DNA from: Geotoga petraea
GTDB lineage: Bacteria; Thermotogota; Thermotogae; Petrotogales; Petrotogaceae
Length of the DNA stretch: 64,000 nt
Direction: 5' to 3'
Assembly: GCF_900102615.1 (NCBI RefSeq)
Contig: NZ_FMYV01000006.1
Span: 1 to 64,000 of the forward strand
The translations under genes and the position numbers were made by a program. Shown one piece after another: positions 16,959-26,720 of this stretch. The notes under the pieces are model-generated. The model was given only the letters and a program-made list of their open reading frames with translations. It had not been told where the DNA came from and did no database searches. Position 1 is the stretch's first letter. Each line of letters opens with the position of its first letter.

Positions 16959-18206
16959 CTATTCTTCTATTTTGTTTAGAAATAGAAGATAAACTGAAAA
17001 GATGACACTCCAGATGATTAAACTGAAAAAAGTTAGATTTTCTAACATTGGAAGTTTTGTAAAAACTTCAGTCACTGCTATTGTTCCTGTTATTAGTGCT
17101 GTAGAGATCACCTCAATAGTTCTATTTTGAAGTAATAAATATAATAAACTTAGAAATATTATGCATCCCATAATTATAGACAAAAATGGCGTTATTAACA
17201 TTCCTATAGGAGCTAATTGTTCAAAATATATTATTGAAAAGGGCATTATACCGATGAATGAAGCTAAAGGGATCAATACAACTTTTAATTTTTCACTTTT
17301 TATCGTTTCGTTGGTTATTAATATCATGAAAGCTGCTGAATAGCTCATTTGAAAACCTACGTTATATATTGAAGAAGGGAGTATTATTAGATTTACAAAT
17401 CCAATCAAGCCAAGAATGTTGATAGAATAAACATTTATTCCAAGACTTTTGAATAATATTATCCCAACAATTAAACTCACTGCTCTAACAGAACTTGGGC
17501 TAAATCCAGTTAATGCAAGATAAGAAACCATTATTAAAGATATTAGGATATTTTTTATTTTGTAATTGAATGGGAATAACAAGTATTTTAAAATCCCAAA
17601 TATTATAAAAACATGAAATCCAGAAACAGCAAACAGGTGTAACGTTCCCGTTTTTTTAAATGTTTCTTTGTTGGTCAGTCCTCCCATGATTGAACTCATC
17701 ATTATATCTCTAACCGTATAATCTTCTATGTTTTGATATCTAATTATCGCTTTATCTTTTATTTGCAAAAAAGAGTTATTATCTGACATGGCTACATATT
17801 CAGCTTTCAAATAGTTGTTGTTTAAGTAACCATTTATATATACATTATTCCCATTTTTTATTGTTTCAACACTGAATTTATTGTAGTTAAAACTGTATAT
17901 TTCCCTATGACTCTCCCATCTATCGTTAATATAAATCTTTTCTGATAATACCTTGTAATTACTGTATTTTTTATCTATTATTTTTCCTAAAATGGCAACA
18001 TCGCCCTGAAAAACAGTATAATTCATCGTTATTAAAGGTATTATTGCCAATAAAAGATAAACAGTTTTCTTTTTGAAAAAAAACATAAAAATAGTAAAAA
18101 TAATGACCGCAGTGAGAATTCCTGCGGTCAGATTTATTTTGGATATTGTTATCAATAATATACTTGTCAAAAAGATGTATAAAAAAAGTGGTTCTTTTTT
18201 ATGCAT
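16959..18206 (-). CDS. ComEC/Rec2-family competence membrane protein
   Basis: A 415-residue polytopic membrane protein. After two or three N-terminal helices and a beta-rich soluble domain (residues ~65-150), it has the ComEC competence block: GTLHLFAVSGFHV, then LTGFSPSSVRAVSLI and VGFQMSYSAAFMI. ComEC forms the channel that moves single-stranded DNA into the cytoplasm. The protein lacks the C-terminal MBL-type nuclease domain of full-length ComEC, ending after the last helix. The ATG at 18206 has TTGGAG 6 bases before it and overlaps the upstream acyltransferase stop by 8 bases. Confidence 0.85.
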   Translation of the reverse strand: MHKKEPLFLYIFLTSILLITISKINLTAGILTAVIIFTIFMFFFKKKTVYLLLAIIPLITMNYTVFQGDVAILGKIIDKKYSNYKVLSEKIYINDRWESHREIYSFNYNKFSVETIKNGNNVYINGYLNNNYLKAEYVAMSDNNSFLQIKDKAIIRYQNIEDYTVRDIMMSSIMGGLTNKETFKKTGTLHLFAVSGFHVFIIFGILKYLLFPFNYKIKNILISLIMVSYLALTGFSPSSVRAVSLIVGIILFKSLGINVYSINILGLIGFVNLIILPSSIYNVGFQMSYSAAFMILITNETIKSEKLKVVLIPLASFIGIMPFSIIYFEQLAPIGMLITPFLSIIMGCIIFLSLLYLLLQNRTIEVISTALITGTIAVTEVFTKLPMLENLTFFSLIIWSVIFSVYLLFLNKIEE

Positions 18207-19083
18207 TAAGCACTCCAAGAGCTAAAGAAGCCATTTTTGATTGTGCATCATTTGCCCTGGAAACTACTACTATTGGAGCAGAACAGCCTAAAATAAGACC
18301 TGCGATTTTTCCTCCAGCCAAATAAACAGCTGATTTTCCAAGGAAATTACCAGAATGAATGTCAGGTACTAAAAGAATATCTGCCTGTCCAGCTACTTCT
18401 CCAGTAACTTTTTTGATTTTTGCAGCGGTCATATCAAGAGCGTTATCTATACCAAGAGGCCCGTCTACAATACAGTCTTTTATTTGCCCTCTTCTGTTCA
18501 TTTGAGTTAAAATAGCCGCATCTTTAGTTTCTGGCATATCTGGATTAACAACTTCAACAGCTGCTATAACCCCTACTTTTGGGGTTTCTATACCAAGTGA
18601 TTTTGCCAGTTTAACTGCGTTGTTTATGATAGACACTTTTTGATTTAAATCTGGTCTAATTATCATTCCACCATCGGTTACAAATATCAATTTATCCAAA
18701 TATGGAGTATCTAAAACCGCACAATGGGAAAGCACATTTCCAGTTCTTAATCCCCAATCTTTGTTCAAAGCAGCTTTTAATAATATAGAAGTTTTAATAT
18801 TTCCTTTCATAACAACGTCTGCAGCACCAGAACTAACAAGCCTTATACCTTTTTCAGCAGTATCTTGTGAATTTTCAGCGTGAACGATATCAAAAGTTTT
18901 CCCAATTTTTTTCAAATTTTCTTGGATTATTTCTTTGTCTCCAACCAATACTGGATCAGCAAAGCCTTCATCATGAGCAGCCGAAACTGCGTTTAAAGCT
19001 TCAGTATCTTCAGCTCCAACCACTACAACTCTTTTCATCTCATAATCTTTCGCCTTTTTGATTAAATCATCCAAATTTCTCAT
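18199..19083 (-). CDS. Phosphate butyryl/acetyltransferase family enzyme
   Basis: A 294-residue cytoplasmic enzyme of the phosphate acyltransferase family (Ptb/Pta-like). Diagnostic stretches are VVVVGAEDTEALNAV, DVVMKGNIKTSILLKAAL, LSHCAVLDTPYLDKLIFVTDGGMIIRP and DGPLGIDNALD. The length fits phosphate butyryltransferase rather than full Pta. It interconverts an acyl-CoA and acyl phosphate; with an acyl kinase it would make ATP. No kinase gene is adjacent. It is translationally coupled to the comEC-like gene, which looks like chance operon sharing. Confidence 0.88.
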   Translation of the reverse strand: MRNLDDLIKKAKDYEMKRVVVVGAEDTEALNAVSAAHDEGFADPVLVGDKEIIQENLKKIGKTFDIVHAENSQDTAEKGIRLVSSGAADVVMKGNIKTSILLKAALNKDWGLRTGNVLSHCAVLDTPYLDKLIFVTDGGMIIRPDLNQKVSIINNAVKLAKSLGIETPKVGVIAAVEVVNPDMPETKDAAILTQMNRRGQIKDCIVDGPLGIDNALDMTAAKIKKVTGEVAGQADILLVPDIHSGNFLGKSAVYLAGGKIAGLILGCSAPIVVVSRANDAQSKMASLALGVLNA

Positions 19084-19109
19084 ATTAAAACCTCCCGCAT
19101 ATATATTTT

Positions 19110-20597
19110 TTATCCTCTATAATTTAAAGCTTCTGTTATATGTTTTATTTTCACTTTTTCGGAACTATCCAAATCTGCTATGGTTCTGGAAACTTTTAAA
19201 ACTCTGTTTACAGATCTTGCGGTTAATTTTAAATTGTTTGATGCTTTTTTTATGAAATCTTCTGTAGATTCTTCTAAATTCAGGTGGTTTTTAAGCTCTC
19301 TGTTGTTTAACTTTCCGTTTAGTTTACCCTGTCTTTTTATTTGTATGTTTGCCGCTTTAGTAACTCTATTTCTTATAGATTCAGAACTTTCTCCATCATC
19401 TTTTGACATTAGTTCGTCTATCTTTACTCTTGGAACATTTATTCTTATATCAAATCTGTCCAGTATAGGACCGGATATTTTTTTATTGTAGTTGTTTATT
19501 TGGTTCATAGAACAAACACATTCTTTTTCTTTATCTCCATAATAACCACAAGGGCACGGATTTTTCGAAGCAACTAACATAAACTTTGCTGGATAATTTG
19601 CAACTGCTTTGGCCCTTGTTATTGTAACTTCTCCATCTTCCATGGGCTGCCTTAATGCTTCTATTACATCTGATTTGTATTCAGGGAACTCATCCATGAA
19701 TAAAACACCGTTATGGGATAAAGAAATTTCCCCTGGTTTAGGATCACTTCCACCACCGATTATAGAAACACTTGATGCTGTATGGTGTGGAGCTCTAAAA
19801 GGCCTTTTAGTTACTATTTTATTTATATAACCAGAAACAGAATACAATTTGGTAGATTCTATTATCTCATCTTCTGTCATTTCTGGTAGGATTGTTGGTA
19901 TTCTTCTTGCGATCATTGTTTTTCCAGAACCTGGAGAACCATTCATTATTATATTGTGAAAACCACTTGCTGCAATTTCAACAGCTCTCTTTGTCATTAA
20001 CTGGCCTTTTATTTCTGCAAAGTCAATTTCGAACTCTTTATCAATTTGTTTTTTGTTCACGGGGACAAATTTATCTAATTCTCCTTCTGATATTTTCACG
20101 ATGTCTTTTATGTTGTCTATCACCAGAACATCTGATTTATTTATAAAAAGAGTTTCTTCTTGATTTTCTCTGGGGATTATGAATTTAGCTTCAGGGTTGA
20201 TTTTTTTTATACTCATTAGAAAAAGGGTTATTCCTTTTACCGGTCGTATTTCTCCATTCAGCCCTAATTCTCCAAAATAATAATAATTTTCATCGAGTTT
20301 TTTTATCTGTGAAGCAGCTTCTAAAAGTGCGACTGCTGTAGGTAGATCAAAATGCGTTCCTTCTTTTTTCAAAGAACTTGGGGATAAATTGGCTACGATT
20401 GATCCGTGAGGTAAACTGAATCCAGTGTTTCTTAAAGCACTCATTACTCTTTTTTCACTTTCAAGGATAGAAGTCGTAGGAAGGCCAACGATTTTAAAAG
20501 TTTGATAAGATGATCTTGAATTTATGTCCATTTCAACTATTACTTCTTTAACGTTATAACCAGAAATAGATCCGGTTTGGATCTTAGAATATTTCAC
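19110..20597 (-). CDS. YifB/ComM family Mg-chelatase-like AAA ATPase
   Basis: A 495-residue protein in the usual three parts: a Lon-like S5 domain (SGYNVKEVIVEMDINSRS, MSALRNTGFSLPHGSIVANLSPSSLKKEGTHFDLP), a Mg-chelatase AAA core (MNGSPGSGKTMIARRI, GVLFMDEFPEY) and a C-terminal helical lid (ARSVNRVLKVSRTIADL). A cysteine-rich zinc-like insert lies at CPCGYYGDKEKECVC. ComM is a hexameric branch-migration helicase that aids integration of taken-up DNA during transformation. It lies 27 bases upstream of the acyltransferase gene on the same strand, two genes before the comEC-like gene. Confidence 0.92.
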   Translation of the reverse strand: MKYSKIQTGSISGYNVKEVIVEMDINSRSSYQTFKIVGLPTTSILESEKRVMSALRNTGFSLPHGSIVANLSPSSLKKEGTHFDLPTAVALLEAASQIKKLDENYYYFGELGLNGEIRPVKGITLFLMSIKKINPEAKFIIPRENQEETLFINKSDVLVIDNIKDIVKISEGELDKFVPVNKKQIDKEFEIDFAEIKGQLMTKRAVEIAASGFHNIIMNGSPGSGKTMIARRIPTILPEMTEDEIIESTKLYSVSGYINKIVTKRPFRAPHHTASSVSIIGGGSDPKPGEISLSHNGVLFMDEFPEYKSDVIEALRQPMEDGEVTITRAKAVANYPAKFMLVASKNPCPCGYYGDKEKECVCSMNQINNYNKKISGPILDRFDIRINVPRVKIDELMSKDDGESSESIRNRVTKAANIQIKRQGKLNGKLNNRELKNHLNLEESTEDFIKKASNNLKLTARSVNRVLKVSRTIADLDSSEKVKIKHITEALNYRG

Positions 20598-20639
20598 CTA
20601 CTTCATTTCCCCTTTTTTTCTTTGTCAATGACAAATTTT

Positions 20640-20790
20640 TATAAAATGTTTCGCATTTTGGTTGCTTTTTAGAAACCACTTTGTTCCTGTTGTTTGTTGA
20701 TATTTGTTTGTTGTTAGAAAAAAGCTGCTTTTTCGCTGTTTAGCAGTTTGGTAGATTTGTAGAAATAAAAACCAATACGCTAATTTTCTT
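20640..20790 (-). repeat. Degenerate copy of the heptamer-bearing intergenic repeat
   Basis: The gap between the yifB and MFS genes holds no credible gene. Read on the minus strand it has CAGCTTTTTTCTAACAACAAA, AACAAACAACAG and AAGCAACCAAAATGC, words shared with the intergenic repeats at 33725, 46312 and 50460. Confidence 0.55.
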
Positions 20791-20810
20791 AAAACAAAAA
20801 TTTCCAATTT

Positions 20811-21941
20811 TTATTTAGTGTAATTTTTCTTTAGCAATAAACTGAGTATTATTATGAATGAAAATGTTAAATAAGGAATTGAAAATGATAGCATCATGTT
20901 AAAATCTGCTATAACTCCCATTGATGTAGAAATGATCATAGCCCCTAAACCAGTGGATGCAAAGGATAAACCGTTGAACATTCCAACTTCTCTCGAAGGG
21001 AGTTTTTGGTTTGCATATTTTTGTATAGATGGAAATACTGGGCCAAAAGCCAGTCCTACTATTATAAAGAAGTATGGGAGTTTGAATATCAAAATTAGTC
21101 CTAAAGAAATAAAGAATAGGACTGATGAAAATATTATTGTATTTAGTTCTGTGAACTTTCTGTTCAACCAATCTGTTAAGAATCTTCCAGCAGTGAAAGT
21201 TATCCAGAAATAACTTATCATCAAAGATGAAAATTCTTTTGTGTAATCAAACATTTCAACAAATAAATTTCCCGCCCATGTTATTACACTTATCTCTGTA
21301 CCGGAGTAAAATAAAAAAATCAATAAAGAAAAGATTATCAATCTTTTCTTTATTATATTTAGAGCTTCTAAAAATTTTATCGCTTCATATTTTATGTTGG
21401 TCATCATTTTTGACGTATTTAAGTAAATTAATAATAAAATAAATAGAAATAAGTATATCAAGTAAATAGATCTAAAGTTCAAATTTTGAGATAAAAAATA
21501 GGTAGTTATCATTGGAGCAATAATTCCTCCTACTCCAAAAAAGGCGTTCAACATTCCAAAGTTTTGATATTTTTTATCTAAATGAGAAATTGTTGTTGAA
21601 AGACTTGTAAAAGCAGCACCAGTTGAAGCTCCTATAAAAAAAACACTTATTAACAAAATAATGAAATTCTCAGAAAAAACAAATGCAGTACTACCAACTA
21701 AGGCCATTAAATATGATATAGATAAATAATTTTTAATTCCTATTTGGGCAATAAAAAAACTACCTACTATGTTGGCAGTCATAACTCCGATGGTGTTTAT
21801 CAATGGAATAATTGAAGATTTTGCAACACTTATTCCAAATCCTTCTTGTATGGAAGTCATCAATGGTGCTATTGTATTAGCAGATAATGAGAAAACAACC
21901 ATAGACATGAAAACAAATATTCTTACTTGGTTTTGTTTCAT
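20811..21941 (-). CDS. MFS family transporter
   Basis: A 376-residue membrane protein with 12 predicted helices in two halves, typical of the major facilitator superfamily. Conserved features include IGASTGAAFTSLSTTISHL in the first half and FGPVFPSIQKYANQKLP with REVGMFNGLSFASTGLGAM in the second, which resemble sugar or small-molecule carriers of the FucP/YbjJ kind. The ATG at 21941 has GAGG 8 bases upstream; a GTG at 21950 is less likely. Substrate not determined. It lies 12 bases downstream of ispF on the same strand. Confidence 0.85.
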   Translation of the reverse strand: MKQNQVRIFVFMSMVVFSLSANTIAPLMTSIQEGFGISVAKSSIIPLINTIGVMTANIVGSFFIAQIGIKNYLSISYLMALVGSTAFVFSENFIILLISVFFIGASTGAAFTSLSTTISHLDKKYQNFGMLNAFFGVGGIIAPMITTYFLSQNLNFRSIYLIYLFLFILLLIYLNTSKMMTNIKYEAIKFLEALNIIKKRLIIFSLLIFLFYSGTEISVITWAGNLFVEMFDYTKEFSSLMISYFWITFTAGRFLTDWLNRKFTELNTIIFSSVLFFISLGLILIFKLPYFFIIVGLAFGPVFPSIQKYANQKLPSREVGMFNGLSFASTGLGAMIISTSMGVIADFNMMLSFSIPYLTFSFIIILSLLLKKNYTK

Positions 21942-21953
21942 ATTTTTCACCTC

Positions 21954-22436
21954 TTATTTTACTTTGACTAAAAGAACACAGTGAGCTTCTATGCCCTTAT
22001 CTTTTCCTGCGATACCTAAAGTATTGCCGCTTTTTCCTTTTATGTTTATATATTTTGAATCCATATTCATCGTTGTTGATAATTTTTGTTTAATCTGTTC
22101 TTTCAAAGGAAATATCCTTACAGAGCTTGAAAGAACAGTTGCGTCAATATTGTTTATTTTAAATTCTTCTCTTTCATTCAAGATTTTCATTATGTTTTTT
22201 AATAGTTCTATAGAATCAGAGTCTTTAAATGTGTCTGTTTCAGGGAAAAACTCGCCAATTGATCCATAACCAAAAGCACCTATTAAAGCATCTATTATTG
22301 CGTGAGTTAACACGTCAGCATCCGAATGCCCTGATAACCCAAGGCCATTCGGATGTTTTGTTTGTATTCCACCAATTATTAATTTTTTATTTTTTTCAAA
22401 AGGATGTACATCATAACCATATCCTATTCTTATCAT
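21954..22436 (-). CDS. ispF: 2-C-methyl-D-erythritol 2,4-cyclodiphosphate synthase
   Basis: A 160-residue enzyme of the non-mevalonate isoprenoid pathway that forms the cyclic diphosphate from CDP-methylerythritol phosphate. It starts with IRIGYGYDVHPF, has the metal/active-site block LSGHSDADVLTHAIIDALIGAFGYGSIGEFFP, and ends with NIKGKSGNTLGIAGKDKGIEAHCVLL. The length is normal. Its ATG overlaps the dnaN stop by one base (TGATG), so the two are translationally coupled. Confidence 0.96.
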   Translation of the reverse strand: MIRIGYGYDVHPFEKNKKLIIGGIQTKHPNGLGLSGHSDADVLTHAIIDALIGAFGYGSIGEFFPETDTFKDSDSIELLKNIMKILNEREEFKINNIDATVLSSSVRIFPLKEQIKQKLSTTMNMDSKYINIKGKSGNTLGIAGKDKGIEAHCVLLVKVK

Positions 22437-23548
22437 CAGGCCCACCTTGTAGGCATTACTATGTACATATAAGAATTGTCTTCTATTGGTTTTATAACAG
22501 TTGGATTTATTTCTCCAGATATGTTAAACTCAAATTCAGTAGTCTCAACTTTTTCAATAGCTTCTCGCAAGAATTTAGGTGAATAAGCTATAACAATATC
22601 TTCTCCATCTTTTTCAATATCTATAATTTCTTTGGCTTCTCCAACATCTGGTGAGTTCGCTTTTAATGTTATGTTTGTTTCTTCGATTTCAAGTTTCACT
22701 TGTTCACTCTTTCCTGCTGCTATAGAAACTCTTTTTAAAGAATCTAAGAATTCTTTAGAGTTGGAAACTATTTTTGTTTTAAAAGCTTGTGGGATTATTT
22801 CTGTGTAATTAGGATATTTTGCATCTACAACATTTAATATTAACTGTATATTTTCTTCTTCAAATGTGAACAATGACCTTGAACCATCGAAGTTTAACGT
22901 AAAAGTTTCTGCTTTTGAGCTTGCAAGAACCATTTTAAGTTCTTCCATACTTTTTAAAGATAAAAGAAATGACGAAGGTAGGTCTTCATCATCGATTTTT
23001 GTTTCGGATAATGCCAATCTATAACTATCTGATGCGATTAAAGTTAAATAACCACCATCTCTGAAATCCCAGTATAGACCATTGAGGTTTTTTGAAAGTG
23101 GATCATTATCTTTAAGAGCACAGAAAATAACTTTTTCAATCATTTTCAAGGTTTCTTCTCTATTTAAATTGATTGAGTTTCCAGAAACGGCTGGTATTAC
23201 ATTAGGAAATTCGCCGGCATCCATTGTAGGTATTTTGAAACTGGAATTTCCAGATTCTAATTGTAAAGTCCCGTCATATATTATTCTTACCGGGCCGTCT
23301 GGTAAAGTCCTTACTATATCTGAAAAAACTTTCTGATCAACTACAAAAGAAAATTCTTCTTCGGTATATGCTATATCTTCTTTTTTGTGAAACCCAGTTT
23401 GTAAATCTGTTGCGTATATGTTTAATTCATTTTCTTTAATCTCTAATAAAATTCCAGACAGTATTGGGTTTGTTGTTTTTCTTGCTACAGCATTTGAAGC
23501 TAACTCTACATTTGTTAATAATTTTTTCTTTTCTATTTTGAATTCCAT
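22436..23548 (-). CDS. dnaN: DNA polymerase III beta subunit (sliding clamp)
   Basis: A 370-residue ring-forming clamp that tethers the replicative polymerase to DNA. It begins MEFKIEKKKLLTNVELASNAVARKTTNPILSGILL, the usual first domain, and ends with the typical PTVIKPIEDNSYMYIVMPTRWA (here MPTRWA for the common MPMRL). The ATG at 23548 sits 6 bases behind GGGAGGG; an in-frame TTG five codons earlier is rejected. It is not next to dnaA in this window. Coupled to ispF downstream. Confidence 0.96.
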   Translation of the reverse strand: MEFKIEKKKLLTNVELASNAVARKTTNPILSGILLEIKENELNIYATDLQTGFHKKEDIAYTEEEFSFVVDQKVFSDIVRTLPDGPVRIIYDGTLQLESGNSSFKIPTMDAGEFPNVIPAVSGNSINLNREETLKMIEKVIFCALKDNDPLSKNLNGLYWDFRDGGYLTLIASDSYRLALSETKIDDEDLPSSFLLSLKSMEELKMVLASSKAETFTLNFDGSRSLFTFEEENIQLILNVVDAKYPNYTEIIPQAFKTKIVSNSKEFLDSLKRVSIAAGKSEQVKLEIEETNITLKANSPDVGEAKEIIDIEKDGEDIVIAYSPKFLREAIEKVETTEFEFNISGEINPTVIKPIEDNSYMYIVMPTRWA

Positions 23549-23643
23549 TCTTATCCCTCCCAAATTCTTTTTTTAACTTATATTTATATTTTACATTAAA
23601 ACGTAATAAAAAACAATAAGATTATATGCTTATGTATTATCTA

Positions 23644-23652
23644 TGGTATAAT
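23644..23652 (+). promoter_or_regulatory. Extended -10 promoter element
   Basis: TGGTATAAT lies 28 bases before the propeller gene ATG, with no good -35 box. The same nine bases recur at 28189 and 47993. Confidence 0.5.
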
Positions 23653-23680
23653 ATTATAGAAAAAGCAAGGAGTTATAAAT

Positions 23681-26068
23681 ATGAAAAAGTTTCTGTTTAT
23701 TCTTATTGTTTTGCTTTTGAGTTCACTGTTTTTTACAAATGATATTTTTATATCTTCTTATTTTACTTCAAATATAACAGGACTTGAATTTAGTCCTGAT
23801 AGTTCTATTGCTATTTTGAATAACAAAAATGATATTAGGATTTTTGATTCAAAAACATTTGAAATGCAAAAACATTTTAAAACTGAAAATAACAACGTTG
23901 TATCAGTTTGGTCTCCCGACAGAAAGTTTTTTATAACGGGAGATTCTGAAGGTAAAATAGAAGTTTTTAATTTGGAGAATGATATTTTTAGTTTTGATGT
24001 AAATTATGCTGATGAAAGTATAGTTGACGTAGATGTTTTTGAGAATTTAGTTGCTTTTGTTTCTTTAAACAGAGATGTATATATCTATAACCTTACAAAG
24101 AGAAAATTGAATTTCAAATATTCATTAGAAAATCTACCAACAGCTTTACATTTTGAAAATGATTATTTGTATGTGGGGGATAATAAAGGCAATTTAATAA
24201 CCATAAATCATACAAATTACGATGTTTATAAAAATTCACCAAGTACAACACCAGTAAAAGATATCTTGAAGATCGAAAATGAATTATTTGTTTTTACTTT
24301 AGATGGGAAAATTTCAGTATTTAATGGAACAAGGCTTATAAATACCATATTAACTGGTAATTCAATTAACAAGGTAATTAAATCTCCAGATAATGACTAT
24401 TTCGCAATTCTTTTTTCAAATAATGATTTAGTAGTGTATAATGTTTCAACAATGTTCAAGTCGTTAGAGTTAACAGAAACGAGTTTTAAAATTGTTGATA
24501 TAGTTTGGACTAATGATTGGGGAAAAATGTTTGTTACCGATGGGACAGACATATATACTATTAGTATAACTAACGGTATTTTCAGAAAAGTATTCGAAAA
24601 TAAAGGCAGCATACCTAAGAAGGTGTTCTGGAGAGAAGATAAAATAATATATTCAGATAGTTCTTCCAATATAGGAATTATAAATGCATCTACAGGTAGA
24701 ATTGAAAAAATTTACAACATAAACTACAAATTCAACGATTTTTATTTAGATTATGATAATATTTTATATACCGTAGATAGCAATGGCATGTTGAAAGTCT
24801 TTGACCTTGAAAACAATAATTTGGTTTTATCAAAAAATATATCTGGATCTTCACTAACAAATATAGACGTATCAAAAAATGAAAAGTATATAGCTGTAGG
24901 GGGCTGGGATAACAACGTTTACCTTTTACAAAAAGATAATTTGAATATTTTAAAAACTTTTTCAGACGCCCATAGAAATTGGATAAAATCAATAGAGTTC
25001 AATGAATTTTCTACAATGTTAGCCGTAAGTGGGCTGGACAAAAATGTTTCTGTCACAAATCTCAACAATTTAGAGCAATTGAATGTTTTGAATAATTTTA
25101 ACTATAATATATGGTCGATTGATTGGTCAAAAAGGTCTAATAACATAGTAACAGGTGGTTTTGAAGGTGTTTTAGAGATTTGGGATTCTGTCTTTAATTC
25201 AATAGTGGTTAGGTCTAATATATCTACTGCACCCATTAACGTAGTTAGGTGGAGCCCTGACGATTCGATTGTTTTATCTGGTACAAATGATGGAACCATA
25301 TATTCTTGGGAATCTGAAGATTTAAGCCTTAATAGCAGTTTAAAAAGATCCGACAATGAGATAATAGATATAGCTTGGAATGATAATAGTAGATTTTTTA
25401 CCTCGATAGATGATTCCAATTTTATTAGAATTTGGGATTTACAAGAGGGAAAAGTGTTGTCTTCTTTTATGATTTTTTCTGATGGAAGATATTTGTCTTT
25501 TAAAGATAATGGTGATTATATAACGAACATTCCAGATAATGAAACTGAAAAATATTATATAAGAAAATCCCCCTTGAGTTTATTTGAAACTTTGAACTAT
25601 AAAAAAGTGGATAGATTGACTTTACAAGAGAACAATCCGCCTGTAATAAATTCTGTAAATAAATTTATTTACGATAAGAACAACAAGGGTATTAATATTA
25701 ACGTTACAGACAACAAGGAGATCATGAATGTCAGGATAAATAATGAGATCTATAACATTAATGAAAATTTTGTGAATATTAATTACAATATAGATATAGA
25801 AAAACTTGAGGATAATTCTATTACCATAGTTGCTATAGATGACGCAGGAAATTCAGTTAAAAAAGATATTGAAATTAGCTTTGAAAATATTATTTTGACT
25901 GTGATATCAAATCAAGCGCCTATTAGAGATGAAAAGGGTAAGCTGTTGGGAGTTATTTCAAGAGGGATAAAAGTACAATTAATTGGGGTAAAGGGAGATT
26001 CTTACCATATAAAATATAAAGATAAAACAGGATATATACAAAAACCATTTTTATATAACGCAGAATAA
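23681..26068 (+). CDS. Secreted WD40-like beta-propeller protein with C-terminal SH3-like domain
   Basis: A 795-residue protein with a signal peptide (MKKFLFILIVLLLSSLFF) and no lipobox. Residues ~30-630 hold a dozen or more WD40-like blades, for example LEFSPDSSIAILNNKNDIRIFD, VAVGGWDNNVYLL and VVRWSPDDSIVLSGTNDGTIYSWE, enough for two propellers. The tail from ~735 (SNQAPIRDEKGKLLGVI...GYIQKPFLYN) is a bacterial SH3-like domain that often binds cell-wall material. A role in periplasmic scaffolding or wall assembly is inference. An AAGGAG ribosome site precedes the ATG. It is monocistronic, ending at a terminator shared with the convergent transglycosylase gene. Confidence 0.85.
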   Translation: MKKFLFILIVLLLSSLFFTNDIFISSYFTSNITGLEFSPDSSIAILNNKNDIRIFDSKTFEMQKHFKTENNNVVSVWSPDRKFFITGDSEGKIEVFNLENDIFSFDVNYADESIVDVDVFENLVAFVSLNRDVYIYNLTKRKLNFKYSLENLPTALHFENDYLYVGDNKGNLITINHTNYDVYKNSPSTTPVKDILKIENELFVFTLDGKISVFNGTRLINTILTGNSINKVIKSPDNDYFAILFSNNDLVVYNVSTMFKSLELTETSFKIVDIVWTNDWGKMFVTDGTDIYTISITNGIFRKVFENKGSIPKKVFWREDKIIYSDSSSNIGIINASTGRIEKIYNINYKFNDFYLDYDNILYTVDSNGMLKVFDLENNNLVLSKNISGSSLTNIDVSKNEKYIAVGGWDNNVYLLQKDNLNILKTFSDAHRNWIKSIEFNEFSTMLAVSGLDKNVSVTNLNNLEQLNVLNNFNYNIWSIDWSKRSNNIVTGGFEGVLEIWDSVFNSIVVRSNISTAPINVVRWSPDDSIVLSGTNDGTIYSWESEDLSLNSSLKRSDNEIIDIAWNDNSRFFTSIDDSNFIRIWDLQEGKVLSSFMIFSDGRYLSFKDNGDYITNIPDNETEKYYIRKSPLSLFETLNYKKVDRLTLQENNPPVINSVNKFIYDKNNKGININVTDNKEIMNVRINNEIYNINENFVNINYNIDIEKLEDNSITIVAIDDAGNSVKKDIEISFENIILTVISNQAPIRDEKGKLLGVISRGIKVQLIGVKGDSYHIKYKDKTGYIQKPFLYNAE

Positions 26069-26102
26069 AAAAATAGAAGACTTAATCAGTCTTCTATTTT
26101 TT
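26067..26102. terminator. Bidirectional terminator
   Basis: AAATAGAAGACT/AGTCTTCTATTT around TAATC, A-run left and T-run right, between convergent genes. Confidence 0.9.
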
Positions 26103-26108
26103 AAAAAT

Positions 26109-26711
26109 TTAAATTGTGGGGTATTTAATATTAATTGAGTTAATTTTGAATATAACTTTTTTTGCATAGTATTCGTTGCCACCGCCGTTGTACCAGCCAA
26201 TAGCAGTAAAGAGATCACCTTCATGTATTTCCATCAAATAATTGAGATATGCCGTTCCAACTAAAATATTATACATGGGGTCAGTTAATAATCTTTTTTC
26301 AATCCAATCAGTACTCTTTTCGGTGTAACCTAATTTTTCAAAAATTTCAGGGTATTTGTCAATCATGTATTTAGCTGTTGTAGGTTTTAACTGCATGTAC
26401 CCAACTTCCCCGTAACTTCCTATAAGATTTCTAAAGTTTGTTTCTGTGTCTATTATTGCAGCTATCAGCAAAGGCGAAATTTCAAATTGCTTAGAAGCTT
26501 CAATGATTCCATTTACTATTTGCTGCTTTCTTTCGTTTGACATGGGCTTACCTGCTGCCAAGTAGTATTGTTGTTCAACAAAATCCATTAAAAATGTTTT
26601 GTATTTTAAATCAATTTTTGAGTCGTTTTCATCTATTAGCGTAAGTGGGTTTAACGATAATACCATTGAACTAACAATAATACTCAGAGCGATAATTATG
26701 AATTTTTTCAA
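26109..26711 (-). CDS. Lytic transglycosylase (SLT domain)
   Basis: A 200-residue exported muramidase-type enzyme that cleaves the glycan strand of peptidoglycan. The signal peptide is MKKFIIIALSIIVSSMVLS. The catalytic glutamate is in AAIIDTETNFRN, followed by the family blocks GSYGEVGYMQLKPTTAKY, VGTAYLNYLM and AIGWYNGGG. Short length and lack of extra wall-binding repeats suggest a minimal enzyme. It lies 9 bases downstream of the GH13 gene on the same strand. Confidence 0.93.
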   Translation of the reverse strand: MKKFIIIALSIIVSSMVLSLNPLTLIDENDSKIDLKYKTFLMDFVEQQYYLAAGKPMSNERKQQIVNGIIEASKQFEISPLLIAAIIDTETNFRNLIGSYGEVGYMQLKPTTAKYMIDKYPEIFEKLGYTEKSTDWIEKRLLTDPMYNILVGTAYLNYLMEIHEGDLFTAIGWYNGGGNEYYAKKVIFKINSINIKYPTI

Positions 26712-26720
26712 AATATCACC

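Noticed and set aside
20625-20807. 60-codon minus-strand ORF between yifB and the MFS gene
   Set aside because: It falls inside the degenerate intergenic repeat, has no ribosome site and low-complexity Asn/Gln/Lys content.
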